In this document: piece after piece, positions 1-7,584 of the stretch
How positions within the stretch are numbered: position 1 is the first letter of the stretch
Layout: every line of letters starts with the position of its first letter
Virus record (IMG/VR): IMGVR_UViG_3300046369_000018
Coordinates: 1 to 21,807 of that record
Reading direction: 5' to 3' (one strand)
Source of the DNA: a virus
Length of the DNA stretch: 21,807 nucleotides
Notes under the pieces: model-generated
Told to the model about the DNA's origin: nothing
Database searches by the model: none
The model's input: only the letters and a program-made list of their open reading frames with translations
Program-made: the position numbers and the translations under genes

Positions 1-119
1 GTCTCAGGGTAATATGCGGCACCGTTTCTGGTTAATGCATAGTCAGCCGTGGCAGAGGCAGTCAGAGCATCTAGCTCAACAAACTCGCCAATGGTAGGTT
101 CTTTACCTATGTAGGGCAT
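1..119 (-). CDS. Tail appendage protein, partial (cut by window edge)
   Basis: This is an open frame of 39 codons that runs off the left end of the window; only the N-terminus is visible. It starts MPYIGKEPTIGEF and continues with LTASATADYALTRNGAAYYPE. The opening M-x-Y-(I/V)-G-x-E matches the start of the 285-residue appendage protein two genes upstream (MGYVGNES). From memory, this 'YIG' opening is common on short tail-fibre or appendage proteins of marine phages. The start ATG overlaps the stop of the preceding 86-codon gene as TAATG, which supports translational coupling and this start. The role is probably a tail-fibre or receptor-binding accessory protein. The distal part, which would hold any receptor-binding tip, is outside the window, so function is inferred from the N-terminus and position only. 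Confidence 0.7.
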   Translation of the reverse strand, partial: MPYIGKEPTIGEFVELDALTASATADYALTRNGAAYYPE

Positions 120-379
120 TAGTCTGCCTCCGCTATTGCAGTTGCATAAGCCGCTTTAACTGCATCAGTAAATACAGCGTTGCACACTGCAACAACGTCA
201 GCATCTTCTCCTGATAAGTCATCATCTGGCATTACAACGTGCCGATGAAATGTGCGATTAATCTCTGTGCCATCTCTCTTTATAATTGTTGCTGTTCTTA
301 CTTGCACACAAGACCAAGTTCCATCGCCTTGGGCTACTGCTTCAATTTTATCATTTAATGTTTCTTCTGTAAGTGCCAT
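119..379 (-). CDS. Small tail-region protein, function unknown
   Basis: This encodes an 86-residue acidic protein with no signal peptide or membrane segment. It contains the stretch SCVQVRTATIIKRDGTEINR followed by TFHRHVV and PDDDLSGEDADVVAVC, ending in an Ala-rich helix. I recognise the 'WSVQVRTATVI..DGTE..R.FHRHV' style from short open frames next to tail-fibre genes in marine phages, but no function is known to me. A Shine-Dalgarno-like AAAGG precedes the ATG, just after the stop of the 169-residue gene. Its own stop is fused to the next gene start (TAATG). It could be a chaperone or adaptor for the neighbouring appendages, which is a guess from position. Confidence 0.75.
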   Translation of the reverse strand: MALTEETLNDKIEAVAQGDGTWSCVQVRTATIIKRDGTEINRTFHRHVVMPDDDLSGEDADVVAVCNAVFTDAVKAAYATAIAEAD

Positions 380-391
380 GATTCTGAACCT

Positions 392-901
392 TTAACTATC
401 TGTCATATATGTCATTGTAAGATTGATGAAATCCGTATTTCCACTAACGCAATCACTCGGTGTTGCAAACGCCACATTTACGCCTGAACCTTGTTTCATA
501 ATTCTAAAATAATCTCCAGACCCAACAGTTGTTGCTGATATTTGACTTTTACCAGTGTCAAAAGTTAAATTATTCATATTTATACTTCCTACGAAATTTG
601 CGTTTGTTGCGGCAAAAGGCAGTCCGGTCATCCGTAAAATTTCTGAGGTACTCTGAACCATGTTTGAAGTAACCATGTTAGTTATTGTTGGACACCAAAC
701 ATGAACAACATTTCCTATTTTAGTATACTTGCCATCTATAGTCGTGCTTGAGTTATTGCCAGAACTATCAGCCGGAGTTAAAGTCCACGTTCCTTCTTCG
801 TAGTCATCAAGTGCGTTAGCATCTGCGGTTCCACCAAAATGCATACCAGCAAAGTTATCGGCTAGGTTGACGGACTCTGATTGTATTTTACTTAGTGCCA
901 T
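392..901 (-). CDS. Tail appendage tip-like protein (169 aa)
   Basis: The N-terminus (MALSKIQSESVNLADNFAGMHF) looks like a short attachment segment. From about residue 30 comes a compact beta-rich domain with LDDYEEGTWT, then GKYTKIGNVVHVW and GLPFAATNANF. From memory, the 'DDYEEGTWTP...YTKIGNVVHV...LPF' pattern recurs at the C-termini of marine phage tail fibres, where it forms the distal domain. Here it is a free-standing gene. It overlaps the upstream gene's stop as TAATG and is followed 12 bp later by the 86-residue gene, so it sits inside the coupled fibre cassette. I infer a receptor-facing domain that assembles onto the fibre as a separate subunit. No enzymatic motif is visible. Confidence 0.75.
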   Translation of the reverse strand: MALSKIQSESVNLADNFAGMHFGGTADANALDDYEEGTWTLTPADSSGNNSSTTIDGKYTKIGNVVHVWCPTITNMVTSNMVQSTSEILRMTGLPFAATNANFVGSINMNNLTFDTGKSQISATTVGSGDYFRIMKQGSGVNVAFATPSDCVSGNTDFINLTMTYMTDS

Positions 902-1758
902 TACGCTATCCTCACTACGCTGAAGTGTGTTCCATACGCTGTGTCTGTACTAAATGCTAGACTGTGCATATTTTGATTTACTCCCTTACGGATTTCATAA
1001 GTTGCGCCGCCTGTAGTATCGCAAATTGCCGCTAGTCTTAACTTTGTGGTTGCTGTAGTTGCTTTGTAAATATGGGTTCCACTTAAACACTCTGAACCAG
1101 CAGTAGCATTAGCGGAGTCAGTTGTTCTTTTACCCTGTCCAAATAAACCTGTGAAAGTAGACCCGTCTGTTGCTACCTCTATTTGTGCGCCAATATCCAT
1201 AAGTTCTTCTGTGCCGACATTATCACTACAAAACAGTATAGAAAAACTAATAAGATAAACACCATCACTGCTGTCTAACAAATACGCATCATTTGAACTG
1301 TCAAATTTTGATTTAGTATCGTACGCCACAGTACCACTACCACCAAAATCAACAACAACTTCTGCTTCATCTGCGATTAGAGAAATTCTGGAGGTTAGGT
1401 CAACTTGGAAGTATTCTTTGTTAGGCTCTGTTAGTATTCCAGAAACTTCGATGTTGGTATCTAGCTTGGCTGATGTCACACTGCCATCTGGCGGCACGAT
1501 AGTCTGCAAAGCCAAGCCGTTATACACGACATAAATATCATCGCTTGCCACGACAGAACCAGTCAGCGTCACGGTTGTGTCAGATACGCTGTAAGCTGTA
1601 GTCGGCTCTTGACGGACATTATTGATAAACAGGTCAATGCTCTCAGGGCCAGCAACAGCATGGCTCAGTGTCAGGCTAGTACCAGATGCACCAGTCAGGT
1701 CTTGCTTGGCAGGCAGACTGCTATAAGCGTTAGTGCTTTCGTTCCCTACATATCCCAT
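901..1758 (-). CDS. Tail appendage protein with YIG-type N-terminus and C1q-like C-terminus
   Basis: Two parts are visible in this 285-residue protein. Residues 1-98 begin MGYVGNES and contain LPAKQDLTG, IDLFINNVRQEPT, YSVSDTTVTLTGSV and YNGLALQTIVPPDGS, a beta-rich attachment domain typical of marine phage appendages. After a linker (VTSAKLDTNIEVSGIL), residues 115-285 form a second beta-rich domain with GVYLISFSILF and a closing GTHFSVVRIA. That layout resembles a C1q/TNF-like jelly roll, which in phage fibres usually trimerises and binds the receptor. The C1q resemblance is by eye, not by a profile search. The gene starts 2 bp after the 112-residue gene stops, with only a weak purine-rich ribosome-binding site. 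The partial gene at the window edge opens the same way, suggesting a paralogous appendage. Confidence 0.8.
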   Translation of the reverse strand: MGYVGNESTNAYSSLPAKQDLTGASGTSLTLSHAVAGPESIDLFINNVRQEPTTAYSVSDTTVTLTGSVVASDDIYVVYNGLALQTIVPPDGSVTSAKLDTNIEVSGILTEPNKEYFQVDLTSRISLIADEAEVVVDFGGSGTVAYDTKSKFDSSNDAYLLDSSDGVYLISFSILFCSDNVGTEELMDIGAQIEVATDGSTFTGLFGQGKRTTDSANATAGSECLSGTHIYKATTATTKLRLAAICDTTGGATYEIRKGVNQNMHSLAFSTDTAYGTHFSVVRIA

Positions 1759-1760
1759 TT

Positions 1761-2099
1761 CTACTGCCCATCAATATCAGAAACTACAGAGATCCAAGCA
1801 GAAGCACTATTTGCTACGCTTGATTTGATCTTTAACCTATGACCATTTTGAACGACAATTTTTGCCCCGCCGTCATTTACTTGCAAAGCACCGCCAGAAG
1901 GGATAGGGGCTAACTCAAGCAACGGAACATCTTGGGTGCCGTTATTTATAACAACAGTAACATTGATTGCATTAGTGGATGTGTTCGCTATGTGCATACC
2001 AATGATCGTATCGTTAGTGGTGAATGTCGTAGATGTTGGAAACTCAGTATAACCAGTGCTTATCTGGTGCGCTGAATAAGATGCAAAATCCTGTGCCAT
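1761..2099 (-). CDS. Small beta-rich virion protein, function unknown
   Basis: This gene encodes 112 residues, polar and beta-rich, without signal peptide, membrane helix or catalytic motif. The sequence alternates short hydrophobic strands (TIIGMHIANTS, INVTVVINNG, VPLLELAPIPSGGAL, AKIVVQNGHRLKIKSS, ASAWISVVSDIDG), a pattern that fits an immunoglobulin-like or jelly-roll accessory protein. A clear TAGGAG ribosome-binding site lies upstream, partly over the fibre gene's stop region. It sits directly after the T7-type fibre gene and before the C1q-like appendage gene, so a structural role at the tail fibre or its junction is the simplest reading. I do not recognise a named family. Confidence 0.75.
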   Translation of the reverse strand: MAQDFASYSAHQISTGYTEFPTSTTFTTNDTIIGMHIANTSTNAINVTVVINNGTQDVPLLELAPIPSGGALQVNDGGAKIVVQNGHRLKIKSSVANSASAWISVVSDIDGQ

Positions 2100-2108
2100 T
2101 ATATACTC

Positions 2109-3425
2109 CTACAAGGCTACTGAAAGGGCTGTTACAAAGCCTTTGGTTGGTATTCCTACTGGACTTACCGATGCCGCTATCCACTGGTTAGAACCCCCGA
2201 CAGTAGCGTAGACTTTTAGTTGGTTAGACGAACTATTAAAATACAAATCCCCTATAGTAACAGTTGAACCAGTAGGGTCTGTTGCTGATGTACCGTGCCA
2301 TATCTCTTGAAATGTTGACAGACTGCCGGAAGCTGTAGCCGCTGAGTTTGCGGCGTTTTGTGCGTAGTGTCTTGCAGAGAAAAGGCCACCAGCGACAGCC
2401 GTTCCGATAGCGTAACTACTACCGCCACCTAAAGCCCACTGCTTTGATGAGCCAGTAGTTTGTTGTGTTCCAGAAGCGTATTCCTTACTTGAGTATTCAC
2501 CGCCAGAAACTACACCGTCTGTCTTAATCGCCCATAGCTCTGCGGTATCCTCAGATGTGCTGGCATTTGTTGCTGATGTCGATGCCGCCGATGCGCTAGA
2601 CGCACTTTCTGTTGCATAGTGCAGTGCAGAATACAGGCCGCTTGTGCCCCCATTAGTGGCTGTTAATGTAAAGGTAGAATTGTGCGCTGTGACAGCGTAC
2701 TTGCCAGCGTCAGCCCTGTGGTCGCTTGCTGTACTAGATGCTGTTGTTGCCGCCGCCGCGTCTATAAGCAAACCCCACTTTGCGCTATCGGTGTTAGTTG
2801 TTAGTGGCTGTGAGCCAGAGGATGTATGCGCTGTGTTGGCAATAAAGATATTGTTAGTGCTAGTGTCTTTAACTAGATCTCTTTCATTATAAGATGTGCT
2901 TGCCGCCCAATCCCCACGGTATGTACCAATCTCTTGAGTAACGGCTAAGTCACCAGCACTATCAAAAGCAAAAACCTTGTTAGCCCTGTTCGTAGCATCT
3001 ATAGTAAATTCTGGGTTTGCAAAAGTATTACCGACAGAAGCCTTAATAGAACGGTCAACCTCTTCCTGTATTTGCTGAGTAATAAATGTCAGCCTATCTA
3101 AAGCATCTTCATGTGATGCGGCAGGAAATGGATCATTAGGCGTGTAGTCAGTACCCTGAGTTAAACCTAGCTTTCTCTGTATAACTACCTTCTCAGTATT
3201 GGCAGGAGCTTGCCCAGAGGCAAACACAACATTCCCCCCGCTAGTGTTCCCTGCGCCAGTAACAGTATAATTTGTGCTAAGAGACTTTAGCGTTTCAGTG
3301 CCGTTTGCCGCCCGAATATAAACATCAAGGTCAGCATCAGCGAATATCTTGAAAGTATATCCAAAGGTGAGAAGTGAACCATCACCGTCACGAATAACTT
3401 TATTTGTTGTGTTACTAACTGTCAT
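2109..3425 (-). CDS. T7 gp17-like tail fibre protein
   Basis: The N-terminal 130 residues match the T7 tail-fibre family (Phage_T7_tail, PF03906), which docks fibres to the tail: VIRDGDGSLLTFGYTFKIF, then FASGQAPANTEKVVIQRKL, TQGTDYTPNDPFPAASHEDA and LDRLTFITQQIQEEVDRSIK. Residues 166-220 resemble a small carbohydrate-binding module (YRGDWAASTSYNERDLV ... W217). Residues 225-370 are Ala/Ser/Thr-rich with two near copies of GL(Y/F)SA-x-HYA, 84 residues apart, likely a trimeric shaft. Residues 373-418 form a short terminal domain (GDLYFNSSSNQLKVY). At 438 residues it is shorter than T7 gp17 (about 550) and lacks an obvious large tip, so separate downstream genes may supply the tip. A GGAG site lies 7 bases before the ATG. 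Confidence 0.9.
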   Translation of the reverse strand: MTVSNTTNKVIRDGDGSLLTFGYTFKIFADADLDVYIRAANGTETLKSLSTNYTVTGAGNTSGGNVVFASGQAPANTEKVVIQRKLGLTQGTDYTPNDPFPAASHEDALDRLTFITQQIQEEVDRSIKASVGNTFANPEFTIDATNRANKVFAFDSAGDLAVTQEIGTYRGDWAASTSYNERDLVKDTSTNNIFIANTAHTSSGSQPLTTNTDSAKWGLLIDAAAATTASSTASDHRADAGKYAVTAHNSTFTLTATNGGTSGLYSALHYATESASSASAASTSATNASTSEDTAELWAIKTDGVVSGGEYSSKEYASGTQQTTGSSKQWALGGGSSYAIGTAVAGGLFSARHYAQNAANSAATASGSLSTFQEIWHGTSATDPTGSTVTIGDLYFNSSSNQLKVYATVGGSNQWIAASVSPVGIPTKGFVTALSVAL

Positions 3426-3437
3426 GCTCTATCTCCG

Positions 3438-3477
3438 GCTTGCCCTACTATACCAAAAATTACTCCATTGTGGAATA
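3438..3477 (-). promoter_or_regulatory. Possible extended -10 promoter before the fibre gene
   Basis: The 34-bp gap before the fibre gene holds TGGTATAGT read on the minus strand (3455-3447), an extended -10 element with five of six bases of TATAAT. The expected start site, near 3440, would give a leader of about 15 bases that includes the fibre gene's GGAG site. The -35 region 17 bases upstream (TTCCAC, inside the end of the preceding gene) is poor. A phage-encoded polymerase promoter is equally possible. This is a weak call. Confidence 0.3.
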
Positions 3478-6400
3478 CTTAGGCTGAAGCTCCACTAATT
3501 TGTTTAATGCGTTCTTTATTATTACAGCGTTTTGCAACGGAACTAATGTGTTCGCCGCCCTTTGTTGCCCTTGTGACCACTGTAAATCTGGGTTTAATGC
3601 GGCTCTTGTTCCTGCTTGTATAGTGCTAAGACCTGTAGAAAGGGCTTGCAAACTTGGGATACCCTTGACCAAGTTAGTATCCAACCCACTGCTCCTGTAT
3701 GCAAAAATTGGATCGTCAGTAAAGAACCCTGCTCCTGTGTCTACTAATGCAGGGAACAAAGAAGCCCAAGAACTACGCTGAAAACCAGCTTTTCCTATCG
3801 CGCTTATCGACAGTCTTTCTTTTAAAAACTCTTCTTTGTCATCTCTGAATTGAGCATTAACTTGGGTTTGAGCCATGTATGACAGTGACGCAAAAAACAT
3901 ACTCCCCATCATCGCTTGATACCCAGCAAAATCATTGGCCTTCATGCCATGCAAAAACTGCTTACCCCAAGACACTAACATAAATGTACGGAATTGAGTT
4001 ATTATTCCCCCCATTGTAGATGTCATATAAAGGTTAAGGTTGCCAACATCATTCTGTTGGATGCTTCTCCTTGTCCACCGATTAACAGCAACAAGAAACG
4101 CACTTCTTGCATCAGGATCCCACTTAGCAAGATTGGTAGCTTTTATTTTTCTGTTACGAAACATAGAAGATTTCTCAGTTGTTCCATGAGTTCTAATGTT
4201 ATCGTATATTTTTTGTGCCATCTTCTCGTCTAGGCCAAGACCAGCCAAACGCTCCAAAGATAATTTTTTACCAGTACCCATAGCTAAGTTGGTCAAGCGT
4301 TGCACAGCCATTCTTACCGCCGCACGTTCCAGTGCCAAAGTTATCGGTGCCATGCCTGATATATCGGCAACTGCTCTTTTTACAGGAGCCATAAAGAACA
4401 ATGATTTGTCTATCCAATCACCTCTGCCCTCACTAAATACCCCTATAGTGTCGGCCTTGTTCATCGCTTGGTTTGTTAAACGGTCAGACCCAGAGCCACT
4501 GAAAGCCTCCAAGTCGTTAATAACTTCGTCTTCAAGTTCGCCATTTTTGGCTCTTCTTAACATGCGCCTCATCTCTGGTATGGCTTGCATCAGCCCACGA
4601 ACACCATCAATGCTTAAAGCGTTGCCAAGTTCAGCAACTTGAGCAAACCCAACTTGGTTCATCAGGCGAACAAAATTATAATCTTGGACTAACCTAGCTG
4701 ACCTAGCGTATGTGCCAGAAGGGTCTGCGGCTAAAGGTGCGCTACGACCTATAATCATGTTAAACATTGTTTCAGCAACAAAGTTTTCTTTTTCAGCGCG
4801 AGTTCTCCCGTTTACAGGATCTCTGTCAAAAGCTTCTGCTAAGTTTCTATCTAACAACTGTTTGAACTGACGCTCTGACTTAATGCCAACTTTAGCAAAC
4901 CCGATGCGACCAGCCATTTGAGATGCGTAAGAGGTAAACACTTGTTCAGCATCTCGCTCTTGCAAATCTTTAAGACGCAAAACTTCTTCTTTATTGGTCT
5001 GCTTGTTGTAAACTCTTTTTTCTGTGTTCATGTCAAAACGCAATCTACGTTTTGCTCTCGCTGGGGTGCCATCTTTATTTACATCAAACAAAGATAATAT
5101 TCTGTCTGCCTCTACTTCATCCATATAGTCTTCATCTATTAGGATAGAACGCATCACATCTCTTTGGTCAGTAGTAAAAAGACGCGAAGCTCCTGTGTCC
5201 AGCCCAGCCGCACTTGTGTGCATTTTTTTAACCATGCCCCTAGCGATGCTTTGTGCTACTTCTTCTGGCATATTTTCAGTGCCTCTGACTAACCCATCTT
5301 TTAACAGCGATACTACTACGTCAAAGTCATATTTATTAATTGCTGAGTTATATTTAAAGTTATCCCAAAGGTGACTAAAGTAAGATAGGTTTTCTGGTAT
5401 ATCCTCAAACCCCTCTACTCCAAGCTCCTTTGCTTCTCTTAACAAATCTCTTTTAATTTCAGCTTGTCTGTTGGCGGCTCTGCGGATTGCATCTGAAACA
5501 GGCAGGTCTGGGTTTTCAATCGCATCTGCAACCAACTCGCCAAACTCTCTTCTGTGAGTATTAAGCGTTCTTGTCCAAAAATTATGGCCTTGAGACTTAG
5601 CCCATTCTTTGTAAGAGCCGTCATAAACCCTGTAGTACAAAGAAAAAGATGATTTCATGCTCATAGTTTTGTTTAAATCTGCGGTGTCATCTAGCCTTCT
5701 TGTTCCGTCCTTTCTAAACCCGACAGAATCTTCGCCCATTATTCTACCTAAATAATTTGCTATCTTATTGTCTGAGTTAAGAAGGTATCCTGTCATATCA
5801 AAACGAGCGAATTTGCTTACCCCTTTAGGCAACTCAAAGCCAAACAAAGAGGCAGAAGCTTCTGCTGGATCTCCCGCTTTATCAATCATACTTTCCATGT
5901 CTGAACGAACGTCTGGAACTTGGACTGGCCTAGATAATGGGTTCTCCGCCGCACCAACGCTTGTGTCTGTGCCAGAAGCTTCGTCTAAACGCTCCCCTAC
6001 AACCTTGTTATTTATTGCAATAGCTGTTTCTTCAGCTTGCGCGTCATCGACAACTTTAGCTAAGTTAGCCATTCCGTCATTAAAAGGGTCTTCAACCCTG
6101 CCACCAGTGATTGCACCTATGCCGCCACCCAGAAGAAACCCTGCCCCTGCCGCATACAGAACGTCATAGGGGTCTTTAACACTGTTCTGGCTAACTAAGT
6201 AGGCTTCTATTGCGGCGTTAGTTGTAGCCGCCGCCGTACCACTTCTAATAGCTCTTCCCAGTCTACCTACTTTATTACTCCAAACTGCCGGAGCAAGCGC
6301 ACCTTCTGTGGCTATACTAACACCAATTCCGACAGGGTCAGCTATTGCAACACCCATTCTTATGCCTATGCCACCCCACCCTAAAGAAGATAGCTTCTGG

Positions 6401-7584
6401 TCATTCTCGTAGCTTTTAAGCGCACGTTCTCTTAAACTTGTTGCGTGAGGTAAACTAACCGCATCTTCTAAAAACTTATGATAATCCTCTGGCAGTCCTT
6501 TTGTTAAATCAGCGTATTGCTCTTTGCTATACTCTAAAGTTGGATCTGGCTCATAATCTTTTTTGCCAGACAACGCCCATGAACTAATCCAATCTTCTTC
6601 TATTGCCGCGTCAACAGCATCGCCAGTTGTAATAGAACTAGCTCTTCTTTCACGATCTTTTTCTACTCTTTGTAGCTCGTCAAATGACAACGGAACAGAA
6701 GGCTTAATTAACTTTTTCCCTAAAAGGCTAGGGGTGTCTGCATCTCTTAGTGATTTTTCCCTAGCACCAATATCAATGTCTGATGGGGCTTCAATAGCAA
6801 TGTCCAAGTCTGACTGAGACTTTTGCGGAAGGTTGTCTATAATAGGCAGTTCCTCTTGAGCAACGTCTTGCGTAGGCTCCTGCGTAACTTCCTCTATAAT
6901 AGAAACTGGTTCTTGTTGTGGTGCTGGATCTTTAGATTGCACTTGCTCAATTATCTGTGGCTGACTTTCCACACGATCTGCAATGATTGTTTGCCCCGTA
7001 GCAATCTTTGCTCTTGTTCCTACTTCCCTGCTTTTTTCTATTTGAGCTTGCGCGAGAGCCACTGCCTGTTCGTTGGTTATAGGACTATCTGGCTTCTGAC
7101 TTGCTGTAGGAGTAACTTCTTGCTTCTGGGGTAAATTAACCCTAGCCAAAGCGTCACTAAGTCGGAAAGACTGTGGCATAGTATTGTCTTGAGAAAGCGT
7201 ATTAGCAACACTGAGAAGTTCTGGCTTTATATAATTACTTGCCATCTCCTTTGTGTTTTCAAAAAGAATAAAGCTTTTCACAACATCTGTTAGGTCATCG
7301 CTGGTAACAGTTGTTTTACCAATCTTACCTGATACAAACTTGTGATAGGAAACAGGGTCATTGCCATCAGCTTTTGGCGCATACTTTTGAATCATCTTCA
7401 TTAAGTCGCCATCAAACTCTTTAGTCTTGGAACGCAAGTCAAGGAACATAGCTCTTAACCCCATTTCTGGGGTATCGAAGACAACGTATTCACTGCCATC
7501 TTTAGCTTTGTAAGTCTCACCAGTTTCCCCAGCGTAGCCTTGCCCAGCCCTAATATTTCCGGGATTATTGTATTGCACCGCCAT
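3460..7584 (-). CDS. Internal virion protein, gp16-like, with lysozyme-like N-terminus
   Basis: This is a 1374-residue protein at the gp16 position (after gp15-like, before the fibre). Residues 6-12 read NNPGNIR, followed by GQGYAGETGETY and F36-DTPEMGLRAM; this is the hallmark opening of a lysozyme-like or transglycosylase-like domain found at the ends of phage structural proteins, with E40 a candidate acid. Residues 150-300 are a low-complexity Gln/Pro/Glu linker. Hydrophobic glycine-rich segments lie at about 402-433 and 475-494, and another near the C-terminus (SMMFFASLSYMAQ region written around the MGSMFFASLS motif). In T7, gp16 cuts peptidoglycan and helps form the channel that carries DNA across the envelope; the same job is inferred here. 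It is coupled to the upstream gene by TAATG. Catalytic activity is not proven by the sequence. Confidence 0.85.
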   Translation of the reverse strand: MAVQYNNPGNIRAGQGYAGETGETYKAKDGSEYVVFDTPEMGLRAMFLDLRSKTKEFDGDLMKMIQKYAPKADGNDPVSYHKFVSGKIGKTTVTSDDLTDVVKSFILFENTKEMASNYIKPELLSVANTLSQDNTMPQSFRLSDALARVNLPQKQEVTPTASQKPDSPITNEQAVALAQAQIEKSREVGTRAKIATGQTIIADRVESQPQIIEQVQSKDPAPQQEPVSIIEEVTQEPTQDVAQEELPIIDNLPQKSQSDLDIAIEAPSDIDIGAREKSLRDADTPSLLGKKLIKPSVPLSFDELQRVEKDRERRASSITTGDAVDAAIEEDWISSWALSGKKDYEPDPTLEYSKEQYADLTKGLPEDYHKFLEDAVSLPHATSLRERALKSYENDQKLSSLGWGGIGIRMGVAIADPVGIGVSIATEGALAPAVWSNKVGRLGRAIRSGTAAATTNAAIEAYLVSQNSVKDPYDVLYAAGAGFLLGGGIGAITGGRVEDPFNDGMANLAKVVDDAQAEETAIAINNKVVGERLDEASGTDTSVGAAENPLSRPVQVPDVRSDMESMIDKAGDPAEASASLFGFELPKGVSKFARFDMTGYLLNSDNKIANYLGRIMGEDSVGFRKDGTRRLDDTADLNKTMSMKSSFSLYYRVYDGSYKEWAKSQGHNFWTRTLNTHRREFGELVADAIENPDLPVSDAIRRAANRQAEIKRDLLREAKELGVEGFEDIPENLSYFSHLWDNFKYNSAINKYDFDVVVSLLKDGLVRGTENMPEEVAQSIARGMVKKMHTSAAGLDTGASRLFTTDQRDVMRSILIDEDYMDEVEADRILSLFDVNKDGTPARAKRRLRFDMNTEKRVYNKQTNKEEVLRLKDLQERDAEQVFTSYASQMAGRIGFAKVGIKSERQFKQLLDRNLAEAFDRDPVNGRTRAEKENFVAETMFNMIIGRSAPLAADPSGTYARSARLVQDYNFVRLMNQVGFAQVAELGNALSIDGVRGLMQAIPEMRRMLRRAKNGELEDEVINDLEAFSGSGSDRLTNQAMNKADTIGVFSEGRGDWIDKSLFFMAPVKRAVADISGMAPITLALERAAVRMAVQRLTNLAMGTGKKLSLERLAGLGLDEKMAQKIYDNIRTHGTTEKSSMFRNRKIKATNLAKWDPDARSAFLVAVNRWTRRSIQQNDVGNLNLYMTSTMGGIITQFRTFMLVSWGKQFLHGMKANDFAGYQAMMGSMFFASLSYMAQTQVNAQFRDDKEEFLKERLSISAIGKAGFQRSSWASLFPALVDTGAGFFTDDPIFAYRSSGLDTNLVKGIPSLQALSTGLSTIQAGTRAALNPDLQWSQGQQRAANTLVPLQNAVIIKNALNKLVELQPKYSTME

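Noticed and set aside
4196-4642. 148-codon open frame on the plus strand
   Set aside because: It lies wholly inside the gp16-like gene on the opposite strand, has no ribosome-binding site or recognisable protein character, and reads as a Ser/Ala-rich shadow.
6823-7134. 103-codon plus-strand frame rich in Leu, Phe and Cys that looks membrane-like
   Set aside because: It is the complement of the Gln/Glu-rich linker of the gp16-like protein; the complement of Gln/Glu codons gives Leu/Phe codons, which explains the composition.
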